NCBI GenBank assembly: GCA_902773035.1
Contig: CACYDB010000181.1
Coordinates: forward strand, 1 to 19,276
Length of the DNA: 19,276 nucleotides
Origin: an uncultured Ruminococcus sp.
GTDB lineage: Bacteria; Bacillota; Clostridia; Oscillospirales; Acutalibacteraceae
Reading direction: 5' to 3'
A program made the position numbers and the translations under genes. Position 1 is the first letter of the stretch. Every line of letters starts with the position of its first letter. Positions 12,796 through 19,276 of this stretch are shown here, piece after piece. Under the pieces are notes generated by a model. It had not been told where the DNA came from. It searched no databases and worked only from the letters and a program-made list of their open reading frames with translations.

Positions 12796-13364
12796 TGAGA
12801 GTCCTCCTTTGTAGTTTTGATATTTTCTTTTTCTTTGAAAGCAAAGAATCTTTGACCGATGTAGTTGCAGGCTACGAACGCGCACGCTCCTATCGTCATT
12901 GAGACGTTGCCCGCGAATTTCTCGAGTGACCAGCCGAAATAGGTCGCGTATTCGGTGATTTGCGCTCCGCAGGAGGAGCAGGTTTTTGCCGCCGCGTCAA
13001 TATGCTCGCCGCACGCCTGACAGAAGAAAATCGGATTCGCCGTACAGATCCAGCTTACGATCGGTGAAATGACAACGTAGGCGATGACGTAGCACGCCGC
13101 GATGTTGACGGCAAAGCGGAATACGGGCTTCCAGCCCTTTTCCTTGTTCTTGAAGGTAAAGTGCTTGTTGAGCAGATAGCTTACGGTTCCTCCTACAAGA
13201 TTTCCGAGCAGCGTAGCCGCGATCACGCCCCAGAGAAACTTTTCCCATCCGAACAGATTGTATAGTAAAAACTGGAGTCCCATTCCGACAATGGTGTTGA
13301 TTACTCCGACCATTAAAAATTTCCAGAATTTGATGTCAAAAAACTGTTTAAGGAAATTTCCCAC
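12792..13364 (-). CDS. GtrA-family membrane protein with zinc-ribbon-like insert
   Basis: GtrA/GtcA-family proteins are small four-helix membrane proteins implicated in moving undecaprenyl-phosphate-linked sugars across the membrane for surface glycosylation. This one is 190 residues, against about 120-150 typical. Helices lie near 15-37, 42-65, 82-105 and 150-170. The family signature is visible as KFLMVGVINTIVGMGLQFLL and YLLNKHFTFKNK. Between helices 3 and 4 is an extra segment with CQACGEHI and CSSCGAQI (Cys115, 118, 129, 132; CxxC-X10-CxxC), a zinc-ribbon pattern, which by the positive-inside rule would face outward. The start is GTG 13364 with AAAGG about 10 bases upstream; no better in-frame start exists. 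It leads a two-gene unit with the DUF3298 gene and diverges from yfhO. Confidence 0.87.
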   Translation of the reverse strand: MGNFLKQFFDIKFWKFLMVGVINTIVGMGLQFLLYNLFGWEKFLWGVIAATLLGNLVGGTVSYLLNKHFTFKNKEKGWKPVFRFAVNIAACYVIAYVVISPIVSWICTANPIFFCQACGEHIDAAAKTCSSCGAQITEYATYFGWSLEKFAGNVSMTIGACAFVACNYIGQRFFAFKEKENIKTTKEDSQ

Positions 13365-13402
13365 AAATTCACAGCCTTTCTTTTCCTTATATATATAAAC
13401 TA

Positions 13403-13431
13403 ATTATAACAGTTCGTCTTAAAAAAGTCCA
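13403..13431 (-). promoter_or_regulatory. Promoter of the GtrA/DUF3298 operon
   Basis: On the minus strand TGGACT (13431-13426), 17-base spacer, consensus TATAAT (13408-13403). The start is near 13396, about 30 bases before the GTG. Confidence 0.6.
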
Positions 13432-13457
13432 TATTTTATTAAAATTTTATATTTACC

Positions 13458-13485
13458 TTGACGGGAATATGTGTTATTATATACG
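13458..13485 (+). promoter_or_regulatory. Promoter of the yfhO-like gene
   Basis: TTGACG (13458-13463), 16-base spacer, TATACG (13480-13485). TATAAT at 13492-13497 is an alternative -10 without a good -35. It is divergent from, and 27 bases apart from, the gtrA promoter, so one regulator could affect both. Confidence 0.5.
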
Positions 13486-13520
13486 TTGGTCTATAATGTT
13501 AAAAAAAGGAGTTATAGCTA

Positions 13521-16361
13521 ATGACAAAAACGAAAAAGAAAGACGCTTCTTCCGGGGCTAAGCTCAGGGACTGGCGTTCGTTATTCGACATCTCGTCCGA
13601 GGGCGAGCTGCGCGAGGGCGGATTTTTCAGCAGAAATGTTTTTATAATATGCTCTTTTCTGGTTCCGTTCGCGCTGATGTTTATCGCGTTCGCGATCATG
13701 GGATGTCAGCCCTTCGGCGACAAGCAGATTCTTGTCACTGACCTCTGGCACCAGTATTTTCCGTTTCTGGTAGATTTTCAGGACAAGCTCAAGCACGGCG
13801 AGTCGCTGTTCTGGTCATGGACTCAGGGCGCGGGTACAAACTACTTCGCTCTTGCCTCCTACTACCTCGCGAGTCCCTTGAATTTCCTGACGGTGCTTCT
13901 TCCCGCTAACTTTTTGGGCTTCTCAAACATCGGCTGGCTCAATATGTTCCTCACCTTCTCGGTATGCCTCAAGATAGGCTTCGCGGGCGGATTCTTCGCT
14001 ATGTTCCTGCGTTACGTATTTAAGCGCAACGACATCTCGCTCATAATCTTCTCGACCGCGTTCGCGCTGTCGGCGTTCTTTATGGGATATTACTGGTGCG
14101 AGATATGGCTCGATACCGTCGCGCTGATACCGCTTGTGGCGATGGGCTTTGTGGCTCTTATGCGCGAGGGTAAGTACAGACTCTACATCATCGCGCTCGC
14201 GCTTTCCGTACTGGCTAACTATTATATAGGTCTTTTCACCTGTATATTTATGGTGCTTTGCTTCATCGGATACAACGTCTGCTTCTGGGACGGCTTCAAG
14301 CAGTTTCTCAGACGCTTCCTGAGGATCGGCATAACCTCGGTCGTAGCGCTTATGCTCACCACGGCGCTGATTCTTCCCGCTTACTTCGGACTGCAAAACA
14401 CTCACGCCGCGGGCAGCTCTTTCCCGACGGGCTTCCAGATCAACATCGGCTCCACGTATGATATCTGGGGACTTTTAGAGGCGATAAAAATTACGGTCTC
14501 TCAGCTCTCGGTCTTTGTTGAACCGACTGTTACGGAAGGTCATCCGAATATTTCCGTCGGAATTATCGCGCTTGTGCTCGCGATCATGTTTATGGTTTCG
14601 CGCAAAATCAAGCTCAGAGAAAAGATTTTCTGCGGATGCCTGCTGCTTTTCCTTGTAATGAGTTTCATCATCCGTCAGCTCGACTATATGTGGCACGGCT
14701 TCCACTTCCCGAATATGATCCCGTTCAGATTCAGCTTCCTCGTGAGCTTCGTGCTCGTGGTAATGGCGTTCAAGGCGTTTACCGTTCTTGATTTCACGAA
14801 TCTGTTCGATATTATCATCACGACTCTTGTAGTCGCGCTCGTAGTTGTAACGGGTATCGGCACTCAGGAGCTGCTCCCGATTATCGCTTCCGCGGCAATC
14901 GGCGCCGTTGTGATCGGACTTATCGTACTCTTCCAGAGAAAGATTATCGGCAAGTCAGCGCTCTGTATCATACTCGTCGCCATGACGATCGCGCAGGGCG
15001 GAGTTACGGCGTTTATGGGCGTCAAGAAAACCTCCGTTACAACCACCTATGAGTATCCCCGCGGCGGCGAGGCTACAGCCAATGTAGTAAGCCATATGAA
15101 GAGCTTGGAGAAGGATACTCCAGAGCTCTGGAGAGCTGAGTTCACAAGCACGCAGACTCTCTGCGACTCGGCGCTCAACGGCTTCAACGGCGTTTCGATG
15201 TTCAACTCAATGACAAACGAGAAGTTCACACGCTTTGCCGAGAACTTCGGACTTATGGGCTGGCTGTCGGGCAACCGCTACACCTACGCCGAGAGCTCGC
15301 CGATCACCGATCTGTTCCTCAACCTCAAGTATCTGATCGCGCGCGACGGCAACGTCAACGACACTCAGTACTGGTCCGAGGTTTATAAGGAGGGCAACGT
15401 AAGCCTCTCCAAGAATAAGAGCTATATCCCGATGGGCTTTATGACAAAGCCTGAGATTTACAACTACAGGGGAGAGTCCGACGAGGATACCTACAACGTA
15501 TTTGAGAAGCAGAACGAGCTGTTCAAGCTCGCGACGGGCGTTAAGAAGGACGTCTACACCAAGCTCGACGTTGTTTCTCAGGGTCACACCGATTACAAGA
15601 CCTTCCCCGTAAACCGTCTTGACTACGGCACCTACTCGTTCTCAACCAACGATACTACGACCACTCCCAAGCTCAAGTGGAACTACACCGCTCCCAAGAC
15701 GGGCTACTACTACTGCTACGCTCAGATCACCGACGCCGATAACGTTACGATCCTCTGCAACGACGCGGTACGCACGGGCACCTCTACATTCTACATCAAG
15801 CGTCCCTACCTTATGTCTATCGGCAAGTTCAATAAGGGCGACAAAATCTCTGTCACCAGCGACCTTAAAGCCGAGGCTTCGGGAACAGCGAAGATTTTCG
15901 TAAATTACTTCAACTCAGACGTATTTGACGAGGGCGCTAAGGTTCTCGGCAAAAACTATATGACGACTACCAAGCTCAGCGGAAATGAGATGGAGGGCAC
16001 GATCAACGTTGATGAGGACGGCGTGTTCTACACATCTATCCCGTATGAGTACGGCAAGAAGGACAGCGACACCATCATCGGCAAGCTCTTCGCCTCCGAC
16101 GGAGAGGGCTGGACAGCCGAGGTTGACGGCAAGAATCAGATCGTCACACCTCTCGCTCACGCGCTTGTTACCTTCAGGCTCTCAAAGGGCGAGCATACGA
16201 TCAAGCTTCACTACTTGCCCAAGGGCTTCAAGAGAGGCGCTCTGATCACCTGTACGGCGCTCGTTATATTCATCGGCTTCACGATTTTCCTTTATATAAA
16301 GAAAAGGAAACGCAAGAAGGCGGGCGTGACTGACGAAAAGGACAGACTGTTCGCGATTTAA
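13521..16361 (+). CDS. YfhO-family multi-spanning membrane protein (GT-C-type glycosyltransferase)
   Basis: A 946-residue member of the YfhO family, which in Bacillus subtilis is needed for lipoteichoic-acid glycosylation and is thought to transfer a sugar from undecaprenyl phosphate outside the membrane. The layout is a short charged cytoplasmic N-terminus, a first helix near 39-60, then the first outer loop with VTDLWHQYFPF (Asp74, the likely catalytic-loop Asp of GT-C folds) and SWTQGAGTNYF with YYLASPLNFL, about 12 helices to residue 500, an outward domain at about 505-900, a last helix near 906-928 and a basic tail. DGEGWTAEVDGK near 860 and LSKGEHTIKLHYLP are family-typical. AAGGAG 9 bases before the ATG sets the start. 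It diverges from the GtrA-like gene, a candidate partner flippase; a CsbB-like GT2 donor enzyme is not in the window. Acceptor and sugar are unknown. Confidence 0.88.
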   Translation: MTKTKKKDASSGAKLRDWRSLFDISSEGELREGGFFSRNVFIICSFLVPFALMFIAFAIMGCQPFGDKQILVTDLWHQYFPFLVDFQDKLKHGESLFWSWTQGAGTNYFALASYYLASPLNFLTVLLPANFLGFSNIGWLNMFLTFSVCLKIGFAGGFFAMFLRYVFKRNDISLIIFSTAFALSAFFMGYYWCEIWLDTVALIPLVAMGFVALMREGKYRLYIIALALSVLANYYIGLFTCIFMVLCFIGYNVCFWDGFKQFLRRFLRIGITSVVALMLTTALILPAYFGLQNTHAAGSSFPTGFQINIGSTYDIWGLLEAIKITVSQLSVFVEPTVTEGHPNISVGIIALVLAIMFMVSRKIKLREKIFCGCLLLFLVMSFIIRQLDYMWHGFHFPNMIPFRFSFLVSFVLVVMAFKAFTVLDFTNLFDIIITTLVVALVVVTGIGTQELLPIIASAAIGAVVIGLIVLFQRKIIGKSALCIILVAMTIAQGGVTAFMGVKKTSVTTTYEYPRGGEATANVVSHMKSLEKDTPELWRAEFTSTQTLCDSALNGFNGVSMFNSMTNEKFTRFAENFGLMGWLSGNRYTYAESSPITDLFLNLKYLIARDGNVNDTQYWSEVYKEGNVSLSKNKSYIPMGFMTKPEIYNYRGESDEDTYNVFEKQNELFKLATGVKKDVYTKLDVVSQGHTDYKTFPVNRLDYGTYSFSTNDTTTTPKLKWNYTAPKTGYYYCYAQITDADNVTILCNDAVRTGTSTFYIKRPYLMSIGKFNKGDKISVTSDLKAEASGTAKIFVNYFNSDVFDEGAKVLGKNYMTTTKLSGNEMEGTINVDEDGVFYTSIPYEYGKKDSDTIIGKLFASDGEGWTAEVDGKNQIVTPLAHALVTFRLSKGEHTIKLHYLPKGFKRGALITCTALVIFIGFTIFLYIKKRKRKKAGVTDEKDRLFAI

Positions 16362-16375
16362 ATTTATAGCTTATT

Positions 16376-16406
16376 ACCGACCCGATTTTTTCGGGTCGGT
16401 TTTTTT
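16376..16406 (+). terminator. Rho-independent terminator of the yfhO-like gene
   Basis: ACCGACCCGA / TCGGGTCGGT (16376-16385, 16391-16400), perfect 10-base stem with a T5 loop, followed by seven T. It begins 14 bases after the stop codon. Confidence 0.95.
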
Positions 16407-16471
16407 AACAATAAAATTCGTGACAGGAGCGGAATTTCGGCGTAGTTGTGCATATTTAATAAATCTACCGC

Positions 16472-16486
16472 TTTTGATGGTCAAAA
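16472..16486. promoter_or_regulatory. Candidate operator upstream of malQ
   Basis: TTTTGA-TGG-TCAAAA, a perfect inverted repeat with 6-base arms, 58 bases upstream of the malQ -35 box in the 290-base yfhO-malQ gap. A second GTGCAC-centred motif lies at 16510-16515. Maltose-regulator binding is only a guess; the remaining A/T-rich gap sequence shows no gene. Confidence 0.3.
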
Positions 16487-16544
16487 TACGTCGGCGATCT
16501 TTGTTTCAAGTGCACAAAATTGTTCAAAATTTACAAATAAGGTA

Positions 16545-16573
16545 TTGCTAAATTGCGATTTATATGATAAAAT
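16545..16573 (+). promoter_or_regulatory. Promoter of malQ-glgP
   Basis: TTGCTA (16545-16550), 17-base spacer, TAAAAT (16568-16573) with TG-A just upstream (extended -10). The start is near 16580, giving a leader of about 70 bases that contains a small hairpin (GGTGGA ... TCCGCC) and only a weak ribosome site (GAAGG, about 11 bases before the ATG). Confidence 0.55.
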
Positions 16574-16651
16574 TATCTTACTTATGGTGGACGACTGTGT
16601 TCCGCCGAAATTCCTGTAAATTTAATTCAACGTCTGAAGGTAGTTGAAACT

Positions 16652-18145
16652 ATGGCAAGAGTGGCAGGAGTATTAATGCCCATCACCTCTCTGCCGTCGC
16701 CCTACGGCATAGGCACTATCGGCAAGGAGGCAAGGGAATTCGCTGATTTTCTGGCTCAGGCAGGACAGAAAATCTGGCAGATTTTACCGGCAGGTCCCAC
16801 AAGCTACGGCGATTCGCCGTACCAGTCATTCTCAACCTACGCGGGCAATCCGTATATGATTGACCTCGACACATTGGTTGAGGAGGAGCTGATCGACAAG
16901 GAACAGCTCGACGCGATCGACTGGGGTGATAATCCCGGTGAGGTGGATTATGAGAAAATCTACAACAACCGCTTCATAGTTCTCAGAAAAGCCTACGAAA
17001 CTTATCTTACCGACTATGAGCTCGACGTCTTTGAGGAGTTCAAGGAGGACAACGCCTACTGGCTCGACGACTACGCGCTTTATATGGCGGTCAAGAAGAG
17101 CTTCGATATGGTTTCGTGGACGGAATGGCCGGACGAGGCTATCAGAATGCGTAAGCCGGCGGCTATCCGCAAGTATAAGAAAAAACTCGCCGACGATATT
17201 GACTTCTGGAAATGGATCCAGTTCAAGTTCTATGAGCAGTGGTACGATTTCCGCGAGTATGTAAACGATCTGGGTATTCAGATTCTCGGCGATATGCCGA
17301 TCTACGTCGCTATGGACAGCGCTGATACATGGGCTAATCCCGATGTATTCTGGCTTGACGAGGAAAACGATCCCGTATGCGTCGCAGGCTGCCCGCCCGA
17401 TTATTTCTCGGAAACAGGACAGCTCTGGGGCAATCCGCTGTACGACTGGGCGTATCTCAAGCAGACCGACTACGCTTGGTGGTTCAACCGTATCGCCGCG
17501 GCGGCTAACCTCTACGACATCACGAGAATCGACCACTTCCGCGCGTTTAACGATTATTACGCTATTCCGTATCCCGCCGAGAACGCCATCAACGGCGACT
17601 GGCTCGACGGTCCGGGAATGGACTTCTTTGATAAAATGAAAGAGGCTCTCGGAGATATTCCGATCGTAGCCGAGGATCTCGGCGACCTCTCGCCCGGAGT
17701 TTATCAGCTGCTCAAGGACAGCGGCTATCCGGGAATGAAGGTTCTCGAATTTGCCTTTGACGGCGATGAGGAGAACGAATTCTTACCTTGCAACTTCACA
17801 ACCAAGAATTGTGTTGTTTATACCGGTACTCACGACAATGATACCATTATGGGCTGGTACGCTCAGGCTGATCCTGAGGAGATCGAGTGCGCGATCGAGT
17901 ATTGCGATATCAAAGACGGTGAGGAATTTAACTGGGGATTAATAAGAACCGCTTACGCCAGCAAGGCTGACTACGCGGTAATTCAGATGCAGGATATCCT
18001 CGGTCTCGGCACCGAAGCCAGAATGAACGTTCCGTCAACTCTCGGCGGAAACTGGGTCTGGAGAATGGACGGTGACGCGCTGACCGAAGAGCTTGCGCAA
18101 AAATTATTATGGATGTCCGATACATACGGACGATTGGAGGACTAA
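16652..18145 (+). CDS. malQ: 4-alpha-glucanotransferase (amylomaltase)
   Basis: GH77 disproportionating enzyme: transfers maltooligosaccharide segments between alpha-1,4-glucans and releases glucose, making longer chains that phosphorylase can use; cytoplasmic. It is 497 residues, matching the short bacterial type (Thermus-like) rather than the longer E. coli MalQ. Conserved features are AGVLMPITSLPSPYGIG at 5-21, GDMPIYVAMDSADTW at 213-227, TRIDHFRAF with nucleophile Asp294, VAEDLG with acid/base Glu341, and THDNDT with Asp395, aligning almost residue for residue with Thermus aquaticus amylomaltase. The start fits the family N-terminus although the ribosome site is weak. Its stop lies 3 bases before glgP, whose GGAGG sits in the last malQ codons, so the two enzymes are coupled for starch and glycogen breakdown. 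Confidence 0.97.
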   Translation: MARVAGVLMPITSLPSPYGIGTIGKEAREFADFLAQAGQKIWQILPAGPTSYGDSPYQSFSTYAGNPYMIDLDTLVEEELIDKEQLDAIDWGDNPGEVDYEKIYNNRFIVLRKAYETYLTDYELDVFEEFKEDNAYWLDDYALYMAVKKSFDMVSWTEWPDEAIRMRKPAAIRKYKKKLADDIDFWKWIQFKFYEQWYDFREYVNDLGIQILGDMPIYVAMDSADTWANPDVFWLDEENDPVCVAGCPPDYFSETGQLWGNPLYDWAYLKQTDYAWWFNRIAAAANLYDITRIDHFRAFNDYYAIPYPAENAINGDWLDGPGMDFFDKMKEALGDIPIVAEDLGDLSPGVYQLLKDSGYPGMKVLEFAFDGDEENEFLPCNFTTKNCVVYTGTHDNDTIMGWYAQADPEEIECAIEYCDIKDGEEFNWGLIRTAYASKADYAVIQMQDILGLGTEARMNVPSTLGGNWVWRMDGDALTEELAQKLLWMSDTYGRLED

Positions 18146-18148
18146 ACG

Positions 18149-19276
18149 ATGGGTAATCTGATGGACGAACTCAAACTTACTTCACAGGCCCTTTACTGCG
18201 AGAAGCCTGAGAACCTTACTCCCGCGCAGCTTCACAACGCTCTGGGCAAGGTTGTACAGACAGAAATCGCGGATAACTGGACCAAGAGTAAGAAAAAACA
18301 CGCATCCGGCAGAAGAGCTTACTACTTCTCAGCCGAGTTCCTTATGGGACGTATGATGTACAACAATCTCTACTGCCTCGGTATTCTCGACGATGTTAAG
18401 TCAATGCTCAAGAAGAAGGGTATCGACATTAACGTATTCGAGGAAATCGACGACGCGGCTCTCGGTAACGGCGGTCTCGGAAGACTCGCGGCTTGCTACC
18501 TCGATTCAGCCGCTACTCAGGAGGTTCCGCTCGACGGCTACGGAATCCGCTATAAGTACGGACTCTTTAAGCAGCTCATTGAGAACGGTTACCAGGTTGA
18601 GACAGCTGACGATTGGCAGAGATTTGAGGATCCTTGGTGCATTCGCCGCGAGGATCAGGCTGTTGAGGTTTCCTTCAAGGGTCAGACAGTAAAGGCTGTT
18701 CCCTATGATATGGCTATCATCGGCTACGGCACAAAGAACATCAACACTCTCCGTCTGTGGCAGGCTGAGGCTGTTCATGACTTTGACTTCACTGAGTTTA
18801 ACAACACTCACTATGATTCAGCCGTTAAGGAGAAGAACGACGCCGAGAATATCTCACGCGTACTCTATCCTAACGACAACTCTATCGAGGGTAAGATCTT
18901 AAGACTCAAGCAGCAGTACTTCTTCTGCTCCGCTTCCCTCCAGGATATTATGAGAAATTATAAGGAGAAGTACGGCAACGACTACAGTCACTTTGCCGAG
19001 GACTACGCCTTCCAGCTCAACGATACTCACCCCGTATCAGCTATCCCCGAGCTCGTAAGACTCCTTATGCTCGACGGTCTCGGATTTGACGAGGCGTTTG
19101 AAATCGCGAGAAAGACATGCTCATACACCAACCATACAGTACTCGGCGAGGCTCTCGAGAAGTGGCACGCTGACCTTATGATTGATGTTGTTCCCGAGAT
19201 TTATCACATCATCTGCCTTATCGCCAACAAGCTCCAGGAAGAGCTTCAGAGCAAGGGTGTTGACGAGGAGCAGAGA
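18149..19276 (+). CDS. glgP: Glycogen/starch/maltodextrin phosphorylase, partial (C-terminus beyond window)
   Basis: GT35 phosphorylase releasing glucose 1-phosphate from the non-reducing ends of alpha-1,4-glucans. The first 376 codons are present, roughly half of a usual 750-850-residue enzyme. Signatures visible are YYFSAEFLMGR (58-68), ALGNGGLGRLAACYLDSAAT (103-122), GYGIRYKYGLFKQ (130-142), VLYPNDNS followed by LRLKQQYFFCSASLQDI in the 240s to 260s, LNDTHPVSAIPEL near 290-302 and TNHTVLGEALEKW near 328-340. The pyridoxal-phosphate lysine lies beyond the window and could not be checked. TTGGAGG 8 bases upstream, overlapping the end of malQ, fixes the ATG. Glycogen and maltodextrin specificity cannot be told apart from this half. 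Confidence 0.97.
   Translation, partial: MGNLMDELKLTSQALYCEKPENLTPAQLHNALGKVVQTEIADNWTKSKKKHASGRRAYYFSAEFLMGRMMYNNLYCLGILDDVKSMLKKKGIDINVFEEIDDAALGNGGLGRLAACYLDSAATQEVPLDGYGIRYKYGLFKQLIENGYQVETADDWQRFEDPWCIRREDQAVEVSFKGQTVKAVPYDMAIIGYGTKNINTLRLWQAEAVHDFDFTEFNNTHYDSAVKEKNDAENISRVLYPNDNSIEGKILRLKQQYFFCSASLQDIMRNYKEKYGNDYSHFAEDYAFQLNDTHPVSAIPELVRLLMLDGLGFDEAFEIARKTCSYTNHTVLGEALEKWHADLMIDVVPEIYHIICLIANKLQEELQSKGVDEEQR

Noticed and set aside
12796..12885. 30-residue upstream extension of the DUF3298 protein
   Set aside because: It would run deep into the GtrA coding region and bury the signal peptide; GGAGG fits ATG 12795.

Overview
The window looks like chromosomal DNA of a gut or rumen Firmicute close to Ruminococcus (Oscillospiraceae). 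The evidence is a secreted starch-debranching enzyme ending in a type I dockerin (the cellulosome/amylosome docking module), strong AGGAGG-type ribosome binding sites, Gram-positive-type promoters, and a gene repertoire of glycogen/starch turnover plus teichoic-acid-type surface glycosylation genes. The assignment to genus is inference. There are 14 protein genes, two of them cut by the window edges. I saw no rRNA, tRNA, CRISPR array, phage or insertion sequence.

Layout. 1-1239 (minus): N-terminal 413 codons of glycogen branching enzyme GlgB, cut just after its catalytic nucleophile. 1435-1965 (plus): a TetR-family regulator with a palindrome on its own promoter. 2075-4480 (plus): secreted type I pullulanase with a Thr/Pro linker and C-terminal dockerin. 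4481-4672: a compact convergent intergenic region with two opposed terminators, three small hairpins, and one 12-mer repeated in inverted orientation directly after both stop codons. 4673-5539 (minus): class II fructose-bisphosphate aldolase. 5745-7391 (plus): membrane-anchored HtrA-type protease with a long Pro/Gln-rich cytoplasmic tail. 7546-11879 (minus): a probable operon minD-like, mgsA, hisS, aspS. 12094-13364 (minus): a GtrA-family membrane protein carrying an unusual zinc-ribbon-like insert, overlapping by 4 bp a secreted DUF3298-type protein. 13521-16361 (plus, divergent): a YfhO-family membrane glycosyltransferase. 16652-19276 (plus): malQ and glgP, translationally close; glgP runs off the edge.

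How the genes fit together. Pullulanase debranches extracellular starch, possibly while docked on a scaffoldin. MalQ and GlgP then rework and phosphorolyse alpha-glucans in the cytoplasm, and GlgB builds branched glycogen. Aldolase and methylglyoxal synthase sit at the triose-phosphate stage of glycolysis. The GtrA/YfhO pair is reminiscent of the lipid-linked sugar flippase and GT-C transferase pair used in Gram-positive teichoic-acid glycosylation.

The parts most worth following up are the dockerin-bearing pullulanase, the zinc-ribbon GtrA/DUF3298/YfhO locus, the 4481-4672 repeat structure, the active-site substitutions in MgsA, and the orphan MinD lacking an obvious membrane-targeting tail.
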